A program made the translations under genes and the position numbers. Positions 53,438-60,993 of a stretch of 64,000 nucleotides of DNA are shown here, one piece after another; position 1 is the first letter of the stretch; each line of letters opens with the position of its first letter. Under the pieces are notes generated by a model. The model made no database searches. It had not been told where the DNA came from and saw only the letters and a list, made by a program, of their open reading frames with translations. The DNA comes from Naumannella cuiyingiana (GTDB lineage Bacteria > Actinomycetota > Actinomycetes > Propionibacteriales > Propionibacteriaceae): NCBI RefSeq assembly GCF_013408305.1, contig NZ_JACBZS010000001.1, forward strand, positions 2,418,001 to 2,482,000, in the 5' to 3' direction.

Positions 53438-53460
53438 TGTAACGGTATATCACCGATACA
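53438..53460. promoter_or_regulatory. Putative operator between SDR and TetR genes
   Basis: TGTAACGGT and its near complement ACCGATACA flank a short AT-rich centre, giving a 23-base imperfect palindrome. A wider GTATC...GATAC repeat surrounds it. It lies 18 bases before the TetR start, as expected for an autoregulated repressor. Confidence 0.65.
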
Positions 53461-53478
53461 TAAAGCTAATGTAGCAGC

Positions 53479-54165
53479 ATGGTCGACACAGGGGAACGCG
53501 ATACCCGGACAAGGCTGCTGAATGCCGCGGCGGACATGATCGCGGCCGCCCCCGGCGAGGAGGTCTCGCTGCGTGCCGTCTGTGACGCGGCCGGGGTACG
53601 GATGCCGACCCTGTACCACTTCTTCGGCAGCAAGCAGGGCCTGATCGAGGCCGTCATCGAGCGCGGTTTCGACATGTACCTCGACACCAAGACCGCGGTG
53701 AAACCATCCGGCGACCCGATCCGCGATCTGCGGGCGGGCTGGGATGCCCACGTCGCCTTCGGCCTCGACAATCCGGGCTTCTACACCCTGATGTACGGCA
53801 AGGTGCGCCCCGGCTACTCGCCGGCCGCACAGTCGCGGCCCAGCGAGATCCTGCGTTCGATCACCCGGCGGGCCGCCGACCAGGGCCGGCTTGTCGTGGA
53901 CCCCGACCAGGCAGCCGCACACGTTCTGGTGGCCAACATCGGGGTCACGTTGCGCCAGATCGTGCTCGATGCGCCGGACCGGGAGCTGTCGGCCGCGGTC
54001 CGCGACGGGGTCATCGCCGCCATCACCGGGACCGGCGGCGCGAAGGGGGGTGCCGACGCGTCACGGTCACTGATCGAGCGTGCTTCGGCGCACCCTGAGG
54101 TGTTGGGACCCGCAGAGACCCGCTTGTTCATCGAATGGGCCCAGCGTCTCGAACGCGAACCCTGA
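53479..54165 (+). CDS. TetR-family transcriptional regulator
   Basis: This 228-residue regulator has RDTRTRLLNAAADMIAAAPG and VRMPTLYHFFGSKQGLIEAV as its HTH, followed by a helical effector domain (WDAHVAFGLDNPGFYTLMYG). It probably represses the divergent SDR-SnoaL unit through the palindrome at 53438. The inducer is unknown. Confidence 0.92.
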   Translation: MVDTGERDTRTRLLNAAADMIAAAPGEEVSLRAVCDAAGVRMPTLYHFFGSKQGLIEAVIERGFDMYLDTKTAVKPSGDPIRDLRAGWDAHVAFGLDNPGFYTLMYGKVRPGYSPAAQSRPSEILRSITRRAADQGRLVVDPDQAAAHVLVANIGVTLRQIVLDAPDRELSAAVRDGVIAAITGTGGAKGGADASRSLIERASAHPEVLGPAETRLFIEWAQRLEREP

Positions 54166-54193
54166 CCGCCAAGCCCGGCCATCCGGCACGGGC

Positions 54194-55234
54194 TCAGTTG
54201 CGGCAGCTCTTGCCCAGCCAGGCAACGCTGTAGCCGGTCGTGGCCGCCGGAGATTCCCAAGCTGCTGGCGTCTTCAGGACGGAGCTGACGCCGACGGCGT
54301 AGGTGCCCGAGCGCGAACTGGGGACGTCGACCGCGAGCGTCGAACCGACCGAGCCGCTGCCCGTCACCCGCGTGGTCTGCACGGCCTGCCCGCTCCCATC
54401 GGTCACGCGCACCAGGTAGTCGTAGCGGGCGTCGGTGTGCTGCCAGCGCACCGAGACCGAGGTCAGGATGATCCCGGACACCGCACACCTGAGATCGGCG
54501 GGCTGGGCGATCCGCAGCGCGGAGTAGGTTCCGGTCCGGGCTGCGGCGGCGTCGGAGAAGGCCGCCAGCGTGGGGAGCGGCGCGGTGCCGGCGAGCGCGC
54601 CGGCCGGGGCGGCGATCAGGGCCGCCGTCAGTGCGGCGGCACGCCGCGGGAGGCCATCGTCGGCGCGGCGCCGGGCGCCGCCGGGGGCGTCGTCGCCATG
54701 ATCATCTCCGTCTCCATGATCATCATCCTCGCGATCACCGCGGCCGTCGGGCCCGCGGCGGGAGAAGCCGATCGCGATCGCGCCGGCGGCGAGCGCGCCG
54801 CCGAGGAGCAGCGCGAGCGGCTGGCGAGCCGCGTTCAGCAGATAGCCCGCGGCCGGGACGCTGACGATCACCCGCTCGGCCTCCGTGACGCGGTACGCCT
54901 CGGCGTCGGGCGCGGCGTTGGCGTCGCCGCGCAGCCGCAACGCGATCTCGCCGGCCGGGCCGGAGGGGGCGGTCTCGATCACGCGGTGCGTGACGCGTAC
55001 CCCCTCGGCGGTCTGCACGCTGACCACGTCGCCGACGCGCAATTCGGACGCGGGCACGGTTTCGGCAAAGGCGAGATCGCCGGTGCGGATGGCGGGCGAC
55101 ATCGATCCGGACAAGAACACCAGCGGCGTCACGCCGCTGAGCAGGACGCCGAGCGTCCAGGTCAGACAGACCACGCCGGCCGCGCAGCCCGTCCACAGGA
55201 CCAGGCTCGCGGCGAGCCGCCGCGCGCGCTCCAT
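54194..55234 (-). CDS. SipW-like signal peptidase I fused to a cargo-like C-terminal domain
   Basis: This 346-residue protein is odd. Residues 1-160 are a SipW/ER-type signal peptidase: membrane helix LVLWTGCAAGVVCLTWTLGV, FLSGSMSP with nucleophile Ser44, VRVTHRV with His83 replacing the usual lysine, LRLRGDANAAPDAEAYRV, and a second membrane helix (PLALLLGGALAAGAIAIGF). A highly acidic Asp/His linker (about 160-190) leads to a second hydrophobic stretch (AALTAALIAAPAGALAGT) followed by LAAFSD, the box seen after SipW-type signal peptides. About 115 residues of beta-rich domain follow, with two cysteines. The start overlaps the upstream stop by one base. It may be a peptidase that carries its own substrate. 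Confidence 0.85.
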   Translation of the reverse strand: MERARRLAASLVLWTGCAAGVVCLTWTLGVLLSGVTPLVFLSGSMSPAIRTGDLAFAETVPASELRVGDVVSVQTAEGVRVTHRVIETAPSGPAGEIALRLRGDANAAPDAEAYRVTEAERVIVSVPAAGYLLNAARQPLALLLGGALAAGAIAIGFSRRGPDGRGDREDDDHGDGDDHGDDAPGGARRRADDGLPRRAAALTAALIAAPAGALAGTAPLPTLAAFSDAAAARTGTYSALRIAQPADLRCAVSGIILTSVSVRWQHTDARYDYLVRVTDGSGQAVQTTRVTGSGSVGSTLAVDVPSSRSGTYAVGVSSVLKTPAAWESPAATTGYSVAWLGKSCRN

Positions 55235-55866
55235 CACTTCGCCTGCGTTGCGGAGAAGGTGAACGTCGCCGCGGCGGACTTGCCCTGGGCCGTGTTGTCG
55301 GCATCGGCCGGCAGCGCCACGCGGATGCAGACCGTCTCCTCGGCGGCGCCGGAGCCCGAGTGCAGGGCGGCCCGCGACGAGACGACCTCCTTGGCGTTGC
55401 CGCCGAGCGTCCCGGCGGAGAACGTCGCCTCGCCCGAGCACGTGTTGGTCCGCAACCCGTTCGAGGTCTGTGCCGATCCCGCCCGTCCGCCGGGATGCAC
55501 CGACCAGCGCAGCGCCGAGGCGAGATCGCCCGACGCGGTCGCGGCGACGGCATAGTCGAACCCGACCGAATCGGCCGGCCGCTGCACCCGGACCGTGAAC
55601 GCCTGGCTCTCTCCCGGGACCATCGACGTCATCCCGGTGGCATCGTCGGTCCAGGTTCCGCCCTGGCCGGCGAGCTGGTCGTTCAGCGTGATGTCGAGCG
55701 TGCCCGAGCGGAACCGGCCCGTCTCCAGGGTCGCCTCGTCGGTCCAGTAGGCCAGGGTGCCGACGCTGCCCATTCCGACCACGACGCCCAGGCTGAGCAG
55801 GCCGGCGAGCCGGCGATGCCAACCCGCGCGGGCCGGCCGACGGATGGCGCGTGCTGCGCGCCTCAT
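55234..55866 (-). CDS. SipW-dependent-type signal peptide protein (second cargo)
   Basis: This 210-residue exported protein has a basic N-terminus (RRAARAIRRPARAGWHRR), a hydrophobic stretch LAGLLSLGVVVGMGSVGT and the characteristic LAYWTDEA cleavage-region box of SipW-dependent proteins. The rest is a beta-sandwich-like chain with two cysteines (TNTCSGEA and TVCIRVAL). It overlaps the gene before by four bases and the peptidase after by one. It may be a fibre or surface subunit like TasA/CalY, but sequence identity to those is not evident. Confidence 0.83.
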   Translation of the reverse strand: MRRAARAIRRPARAGWHRRLAGLLSLGVVVGMGSVGTLAYWTDEATLETGRFRSGTLDITLNDQLAGQGGTWTDDATGMTSMVPGESQAFTVRVQRPADSVGFDYAVAATASGDLASALRWSVHPGGRAGSAQTSNGLRTNTCSGEATFSAGTLGGNAKEVVSSRAALHSGSGAAEETVCIRVALPADADNTAQGKSAAATFTFSATQAK

Positions 55867-56498
55867 GATCGTTTCCCCTCTCTCGCGCGCACGGCGAGGG
55901 CTCCGGCGAGGAGCGCTCCGAGCGCAGCAACAAACAACAGCGGGCCAAATGTGGCGCCCGTATGGGCGAGTGCGCCCGCGGTGCCCGGGACGGTCGTGGC
56001 CGGCCCGGGATCGGTGGGACTCGGCTCCGGGTCGGTGGGGCCCGGCTCCGGGTCGGCGGCGAAGATCGCAAACTCGACGCCGGCCCGCCGCCGCTCGGTC
56101 AGGTTGTCGGCCTCGGCCGGCAGCTCCACGACGACGCGCACGGTCGCCGTCCGGCCCGGCGCGAGTTCACCCACCTCGACCCGGCCCGCCTCGCCCACCT
56201 CGGCGACGCCCCCGCCGGGAAGCTCGGTGGCAACCCGGAGGGCGTCGGCGAGCTCAGGGTCGCCGCCGCGGCTCACCTGCAGGCTGACCTGCACCGTCGC
56301 TGGGCGGTCGTTGCGGACGGTGATCACGGACGTTGCGGCATCGCCCGGCGTCCAGGCCCGCGGGCCGAGCGGCTCGGCGGCGCCGCTCCCGCGGATTCCT
56401 TCGTCGGTGATCACCACGGTGCGCTCGTGGGCGCCGGCCGACGGCGCGGCGACCAGGCACAGCGCGCACGCAGCGAGCAGTGCGGCGAGTCCCTTCAT
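55863..56498 (-). CDS. LAXTG-anchored surface protein
   Basis: This 211-residue protein has a signal peptide (LAALLAACALCLVAAPSAGA), a beta-sandwich of about 125 residues (SVITVRNDRPATVQVSLQVS, TATVRVVVELPAEADNL), a Pro/Asp/Glu/Thr linker and the sorting signal LAHTG near residue 177. A hydrophobic helix (FGPLLFVAALGALLAGALAV) and a basic tail RAREGKRS follow. LAXTG is typical of class E sortase substrates in high-GC Gram-positives. No sortase is in the window. It lies between the two SipW modules and overlaps both neighbours. Confidence 0.87.
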   Translation of the reverse strand: MKGLAALLAACALCLVAAPSAGAHERTVVITDEGIRGSGAAEPLGPRAWTPGDAATSVITVRNDRPATVQVSLQVSRGGDPELADALRVATELPGGGVAEVGEAGRVEVGELAPGRTATVRVVVELPAEADNLTERRRAGVEFAIFAADPEPGPTDPEPSPTDPGPATTVPGTAGALAHTGATFGPLLFVAALGALLAGALAVRAREGKRS

Positions 56499-57067
56499 CG
56501 TTCGGCTCCCGTGGCTCGGCGAGGCGTCGTCGCCACGGAGGCGGCGCGCCGATCGCGTACCGCACCGGTGAACATCACCGCCGCGTAGAGCAGGAGCGCA
56601 CCCGCCGCGCCGGCGATGATCAACTCGCGCTGATCACCGGTCAACACGCTGGCCGGGTAGCCGAGCAGCGGGACGGCGTACCAGACCGTGCCGCGTACCT
56701 GGACGGCGCGCACCCACCCCGGGTCCGGCCCGGGGTTGGCATCGCCGCGGGTACGAAAGACCGGCTCGCCCGTGGTGGTCGACACGCCCTGCGCGATCAC
56801 CCGGTGGGTGACCACGGCGGGCCGGCCGGATTCGAGCTGGTAGGTCAGCACCGAGCCGGTCCGGATCTGTTCGGTGGGCACGGGGCGCACGATCGCCAGG
56901 GTCCCGGGCGGGAGTGCGGGGCGCATCGATCCGGTGAGCACCGCATAGGGGGTGGCCCCGGCCAGCCGCGGGATGAACACCCCGACAGCCACCGCGAAGG
57001 CGGCGAGGCCGATCACCGTCCACGTGGCGAGGCGCGCGACGAGACGCGCGATCGCCGTGACGCTCAC
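56495..57067 (-). CDS. SipW-like signal peptidase I
   Basis: This 190-residue membrane peptidase has TM1 ATWTVIGLAAFAVAVGVFI, VLTGSMRPALPPG with nucleophile Ser47, AVVTHRVIAQG with His88 (Ser-His type as in SipW and the ER peptidase), FRTRGDANPGPDPG, and a C-terminal helix (IIAGAAGALLLYAAVMF). It overlaps the first cargo gene by four bases and probably cleaves that cargo's unusual signal peptide. Confidence 0.92.
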   Translation of the reverse strand: MSVTAIARLVARLATWTVIGLAAFAVAVGVFIPRLAGATPYAVLTGSMRPALPPGTLAIVRPVPTEQIRTGSVLTYQLESGRPAVVTHRVIAQGVSTTTGEPVFRTRGDANPGPDPGWVRAVQVRGTVWYAVPLLGYPASVLTGDQRELIIAGAAGALLLYAAVMFTGAVRDRRAASVATTPRRATGAER

Positions 57068-57591
57068 GGGGTGGCGTCCACCTGGGTCAGCGTCACGGAG
57101 ATGTCGCTGAGGTTCAGTTCCTTGAGCTGGGAACTGTTGTCGGCCGATTCGCCGAACGGGAAGTCCACCGCGAGGTCGGCCTGCAACTGGGCGCCGTTGT
57201 CGGCCTCGGTGATCGTGGAGTCCGCCGCGATCGGGCTACCGCCCAGGCGGTAGTTGGGGACGATGTCCACGGCGTCGAGCAGGTCGCCGCTCGGGGTGGC
57301 ATCGACGACCTCGACCGCGGCCTTCAGATTGTCGCCCTCGGCGACGATCGTGTAGGTCCCGGCGAATCGCAGCTCATCGCCCGGGACGACCCGGACGGTG
57401 CTGACGTCGGCAACGGGTGCGCCGTTCAGCGTCCACTGCGCGGTGCCGGGCTCCAGGGCGAGCTGCCCGGAGGTGATCGACCCGCCGCCGAGATCGGCCG
57501 TGGCATTCCAATAGGCCAGGGTGCCACCCGCGCTGATCAGCAAGGCGGCGGCAGCGGTCGCCGCGACGGCGCCCTTGATCGACTTCTTCAT
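57064..57591 (-). CDS. SipW-dependent-type signal peptide protein (first cargo)
   Basis: This 175-residue exported protein begins MKKSIKGAVAATAAAALLIS, then AGGTLAYWNATADLGGG, the LAYW box of alternate-type (SipW-dependent) signal peptides. The mature part is acidic and beta-rich (GQLALEPGTAQWTLNG, FAGTYTIVAEGDNLKAAVEV, LKELNLSDISVTLTQVDATP) without cysteines. GAGGG eight bases upstream of the ATG is the ribosome site. It heads a five-gene overlapping operon. Confidence 0.9.
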   Translation of the reverse strand: MKKSIKGAVAATAAAALLISAGGTLAYWNATADLGGGSITSGQLALEPGTAQWTLNGAPVADVSTVRVVPGDELRFAGTYTIVAEGDNLKAAVEVVDATPSGDLLDAVDIVPNYRLGGSPIAADSTITEADNGAQLQADLAVDFPFGESADNSSQLKELNLSDISVTLTQVDATP

Positions 57592-57878
57592 TCTTGTCCC
57601 TCATGATCGCTGGAAAGTGCGCGCAGCAAAGCGTCCAGGCGCACCCAGCAGAACGGAAAAGCGGCATGGGAGAGCCCGGCGGCAAAGCGGCGGTGTGGCC
57701 AGTATGAGCGCGCCGGGCCCGCGAACCAACTTGGCGGCGGGTGAATCTGGCCGATGTTACGGGTGAGTAGGATTTCGTGCGTCATCACCCTGGCGGGTTC
57801 GGCCGGGGCTAGGGCGCGACGCCTGTCGGCCGCGCGTGCGGCAACCTTGCTAAGGTCGGCCGCAGGGCCCGATCGGCC

Positions 57879-57920
57879 CGCGGACGAGGGAGCAGTACCC
57901 GCACAGCGACAAGACTGCCG
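57879..57920 (+). ncRNA. Guanidine-III (ykkC-III) riboswitch aptamer
   Basis: The sequence keeps the conserved core blocks GGACGAGG, GTACCCG and GACAAGAC of the guanidine-III class. Stem P1 pairs GCGG (57880-57883) with CCGC (57899-57902). The pseudoknot stem pairs GCAGT (57892-57896) with ACTGC (57914-57918). The GGAGG ribosome site of the SMR gene begins four bases after the aptamer (57924-57928), so control is probably at translation. The genes after it encode SMR transporters, the known partners of this RNA. Confidence 0.9.
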
Positions 57921-57934
57921 CGTGGAGGTCCCCC

Positions 57935-58282
57935 ATGGATCCGACAATCCTTGGTGATTCGACAAACCTGGCCTGGGCGGTTCTGGTCGTCTCCGGCATG
58001 TTGGAGGCGGTCTGGGCGACCGCGCTCGGCGAGGTACGCGGCATCCGCCGCCCCGCCCCCTTGATCATCTTCGTGCTGGCGGTGATCGCCAGCATGGCCG
58101 GCCTGATGTACGCCATGCTGCACATCCCGACCGGGACGGCCTATGCCGTCTGGGTCGGCATCGGCGCCGTGCTGACCGTCGTGATCGCGATCGTTCGCGG
58201 GACGGAGCGGGCCACCCTCGCGCGCATCCTGCTGCTGATCGGCCTGGTCGGCTGTGTGGTCGGGCTCAAGGCGGTGAGCTGA
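57935..58282 (+). CDS. SMR transporter subunit, guanidinium exporter type (first)
   Basis: This 115-residue protein has four transmembrane helices and the essential glutamate in GMLEAVWATALGE. Helix 3 has the packing motif GTAYAVWVGIGAVLT. It follows a guanidine-III riboswitch and is one base from a second SMR gene, so the pair probably forms a heterodimer exporting guanidinium. The N-terminus has an extra polar stretch (DPTILGDSTNLA) before helix 1. Confidence 0.92.
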   Translation: MDPTILGDSTNLAWAVLVVSGMLEAVWATALGEVRGIRRPAPLIIFVLAVIASMAGLMYAMLHIPTGTAYAVWVGIGAVLTVVIAIVRGTERATLARILLLIGLVGCVVGLKAVS

Positions 58283-58283
58283 G

Positions 58284-58622
58284 ATGGCGTGGCTCGTCCT
58301 GATCATCAGCGCCGTGCTGGAGGCCGTCTGGGCGACCGCGCTCGGGCATTCCGACGGCTTCAGCCGCCCGGTGCCGAGTGTGATCTTCCTGGTTGCGCTG
58401 ACCCTGAGCATGCTCGGGCTGGGGTACGCCATGCGCAGCATCCCGATCGGTACCGCCTACGCGGTCTGGACGGGGTTCGGGGCCGCGCTGACCGTCGGCT
58501 TCGCGATGCTCACCGGCGAGGAGCCGGTGTCGGTGTGGAAGGTGATCTTCCTCGCCGGCATCATCGGCTGCGTGATTGGGCTCAAGCTGGTCCGCGAGCC
58601 GGAGGTGCCCGACGCCTCCTGA
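58284..58622 (+). CDS. SMR transporter subunit, guanidinium exporter type (second)
   Basis: This 112-residue SMR protein has ISAVLEAVWATALGHSDGFS with the essential glutamate and the serine-glycine-phenylalanine turn common in Gdx/SugE members, then GTAYAVWTGFGAALTVGF. It partners with the upstream SMR gene. The two are similar to each other in helices 1 and 3, suggesting duplication. Confidence 0.92.
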   Translation: MAWLVLIISAVLEAVWATALGHSDGFSRPVPSVIFLVALTLSMLGLGYAMRSIPIGTAYAVWTGFGAALTVGFAMLTGEEPVSVWKVIFLAGIIGCVIGLKLVREPEVPDAS

Positions 58623-58638
58623 TCCGGCAGCCTGGCTG

Positions 58639-59265
58639 GTGCCGATCGCCTGGGCGGCGGGGATCGGCGCCTGGTTCGTGGTCTGCGAGCTGCTTGCCCG
58701 CCCGCGCGGGCGGCCGCGCGGCGCGACCGGTCAACCGCGGCTGCCCGGCGAGGTCGCCCGCAAGCTCGCGCACGCCGGGGCCGCGCTCGCCGCGGCGCTC
58801 GGGGTCTGCTGGTTCGACCACCGGGCCTTCGTCTGGCTCGGGCTCGCCTTCGCGGCGCTGATGCTGCTGACGATCCGGCTCGTCCCGCTGGCGGCGCTGG
58901 CCGATGCGCAACGCTCCTGGGGTCCGGTCGCATTCGGCCTCGGGGGTGCGGCCACAGCGGCCCTGGCCCCCGACCGACCCGCCTTCGTCGCCGCCGTGCT
59001 GATCATGGGGCTGGCCGACACCGCGGCGGTCGCGGTCGGGCGTACCGTCGGAATCCGCAGGCTGCCCGGCGGCAAATCGCTCGGTGGGGCAATCGGCTTC
59101 GCGGTCGTGGCCGCGGTGGTGCTGCTGATCGCCCTGCCCGGCCGGCCGCTGCTGGCGGTCGGCCTGGCGGCGGTGCTGGCCCTGGTGGAGCTGTTCACCC
59201 CGCGGGGCTGGGACAACCTGACCGTGCCGGCGGTCGCCGCCGCGGCGCTGCTCGCCGCGGGATGA
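58639..59265 (+). CDS. Dolichol kinase/phosphatidate cytidylyltransferase-like membrane protein
   Basis: This integral membrane protein of about 208 residues has six to seven hydrophobic helices. RKLAHAGAALAAALGVCWFD, the segment GLADTAAVAVGRTVG and LPGGKSLGGAIGF match the polyprenol/dolichol kinase and cytidylyltransferase group, which use CTP and a lipid substrate. The start is uncertain: GTG 58639 is used here; ATG 58576 inside the SMR gene would add 21 residues. Confidence 0.8.
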   Translation: MPIAWAAGIGAWFVVCELLARPRGRPRGATGQPRLPGEVARKLAHAGAALAAALGVCWFDHRAFVWLGLAFAALMLLTIRLVPLAALADAQRSWGPVAFGLGGAATAALAPDRPAFVAAVLIMGLADTAAVAVGRTVGIRRLPGGKSLGGAIGFAVVAAVVLLIALPGRPLLAVGLAAVLALVELFTPRGWDNLTVPAVAAAALLAAG

Positions 59266-59289
59266 ACGCGGGATGACGAGGGGTACGCC

Positions 59290-59700
59290 TCAGCCGGCGA
59301 TGTTCACCATCCAGCCGATCGAGAACCGGTCCAAACACATCCCGAAGGTGTCGCCCCACGGCGCCTTCGTCAGGGGCTCCTGGACCTGGCCGCCGTCGGA
59401 CAGCCCCTCCCAGAATGCCCGCAGCTTCGCCTCGTCGTCGCCGCTCAGCGAGATCGAGGACGTGTTGCCCGGGCGGAACTCCATGCCCGCCGGCTGGTCG
59501 GCGCCCATCAGCGTCAGCCCGTCGGGGGTGACCAGCATCGCGTGCATGACCTTGCTCGCCTCGTCCTCGCCGAAGCCCGCCTCCGGCAGGTCGCCGTAGC
59601 GCGACAGCGTCAGCTCGCCGCCGAAGACGTCTCGGTAGAAGTTCATCGCCTCCTCGGCATTGCCGTCGAAGACGATGTAGGGATTGAGGGTGATGCTCAT
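59290..59700 (-). CDS. VOC-family protein (PhnB-like)
   Basis: This is a 136-residue glyoxalase-fold protein: LNPYIVFDGNAEEAMNFYRD, FGGELTLSRYGDLPE, DQPAGMEFRPGNTSSISLSG and the closing WGDTFGMCLDRFSIGWMVNI typical of the PhnB/3-demethylubiquinone group. Enzymatic activity in this group is mostly unproven. It is a single-gene unit convergent with the upstream kinase-like gene. Confidence 0.9.
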   Translation of the reverse strand: MSITLNPYIVFDGNAEEAMNFYRDVFGGELTLSRYGDLPEAGFGEDEASKVMHAMLVTPDGLTLMGADQPAGMEFRPGNTSSISLSGDDEAKLRAFWEGLSDGGQVQEPLTKAPWGDTFGMCLDRFSIGWMVNIAG

Positions 59701-59798
59701 GTCCCGATCCTGCCCCCGGTTGTTCCGATGCGCCAGAGGGGCTGGCCCGTCCGGGGCCCGCCCGGGAATGATTACGGGGACGGCCGCGTTGGGGCGTA

Positions 59799-59816
59799 TA
59801 GTTGAATCCGCAACTA
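59799..59816 (+). promoter_or_regulatory. Inverted repeat upstream of the flavin monooxygenase operon
   Basis: TAGTTG and CAACTA flank six bases, 15 bases before the ATG at 59831. TATAGT at 59797-59802 overlaps it and could be the -10. A MarR-type repressor is a possible ligand, but none is encoded nearby. Confidence 0.55.
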
Positions 59817-59830
59817 CCTAGGGAGCTGGC

Positions 59831-60991
59831 ATGCAGATCGGGATCTTCACCGTCGGGGACGTCACGCGCGACCCGACCACCGGCACGACGCCGAGCGAGC
59901 ACGAGCGGATCAAGGCCACCGTGCAGATCGCGAAGAAGGCCGAGGAGATCGGACTCGACGTGTTCGCCACCGGCGAGCACCACAACCCGCCGTTCGTGCC
60001 GAGCTCGCCGACCACGACGCTGGCCTACATCGGTGCACAGACCGACAAGATCTTGTTGTCCACCTCGACCACGCTGATCACCACCAACGACCCGGTGAAG
60101 ATCGCCGAGGACTATGCGACCCTGCAGCACCTGACCGACGGCCGGGTGGACCTGATGATGGGCCGCGGCAACACCGCGCCGGTCTATCCGTGGTTCGGCA
60201 AGGACATCCGCGACGGCATCGACCTGGCGATCGAGAACTACGCGCTGCTGCACCAGTTGTGGCGCGAGGAGGTCGTGGACTGGAGCGGCAAGCACCGCAC
60301 GGCGCTGCAGAGCTTCACCGCGACGCCGCGCCCGCTGGACGGCGTACCGCCCTTCGTCTGGCACGGCTCGATCCGCAGCCCGGAGATCGCGGAACAGGCC
60401 GCCTACTACGGCGACGGGTTCTTCCACAACAACATCTTCTGGCCCTCGAGCCACACCAAGCAGATGGTGGACCTCTACCGCCGGCGCTGGGAGCACTACG
60501 GCCACGGGCCGGCGCGCACGGCGATCGTCGGCCTGGGCGGGCAGTTCTACATGGCCCGCAACTCCCAGGACGCCGTGAAGGAGTTCCGTCCCTACTTCGA
60601 CGTCGCACCGGTCTACGGACACGGGCCGTCGCTGGAGGACTTCAGCAAGATGACCCCGCTCACCGTGGGCAGCCCGCAGCAGGTGCTGGAGCGCTACCTG
60701 GGCATGCGTGACATCGTCGGCGACTACCAGCGCCAGTTGTTCCTGGTCGATCACGCGGGCCTGCCGGTCGACACCGCGCTGCGCCAGCTCGACCTGCTCG
60801 GCGAGATCCTGCCCGAGCTGCGCAAGGGGTACGCCGAAGGCCGCCCGGCCGATGTGCCGGAGGCGCCGACGCACGCCTCGCTGGTCGCCGCCCGCGACGA
60901 ACAGGTACGCAAGGCCGCCGAGCTGATCACCGAAGAGCAGGCCGGCCAGGACAACGACGAGTCGGACCGCGTGGCGGTCCAGGAGGGCTGA
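59831..60991 (+). CDS. Luciferase-like (LLM class) flavin-dependent monooxygenase
   Basis: This 386-residue TIM-barrel monooxygenase has MQIGIFTVGDVTRDPTTG, GLDVFATGEHHNPPF, LSTSTTLITTNDPVKIAEDY and GRVDLMMGRGNT, then PPFVWHGSIRSPEIAEQAAY. It uses reduced FMN supplied by a partner; the FMN reductase gene starts two bases after its stop. The pair resembles the CE1758/CE1759 type of corynebacteria. The substrate is unknown. Confidence 0.93.
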   Translation: MQIGIFTVGDVTRDPTTGTTPSEHERIKATVQIAKKAEEIGLDVFATGEHHNPPFVPSSPTTTLAYIGAQTDKILLSTSTTLITTNDPVKIAEDYATLQHLTDGRVDLMMGRGNTAPVYPWFGKDIRDGIDLAIENYALLHQLWREEVVDWSGKHRTALQSFTATPRPLDGVPPFVWHGSIRSPEIAEQAAYYGDGFFHNNIFWPSSHTKQMVDLYRRRWEHYGHGPARTAIVGLGGQFYMARNSQDAVKEFRPYFDVAPVYGHGPSLEDFSKMTPLTVGSPQQVLERYLGMRDIVGDYQRQLFLVDHAGLPVDTALRQLDLLGEILPELRKGYAEGRPADVPEAPTHASLVAARDEQVRKAAELITEEQAGQDNDESDRVAVQEG

Positions 60992-60993
60992 TC

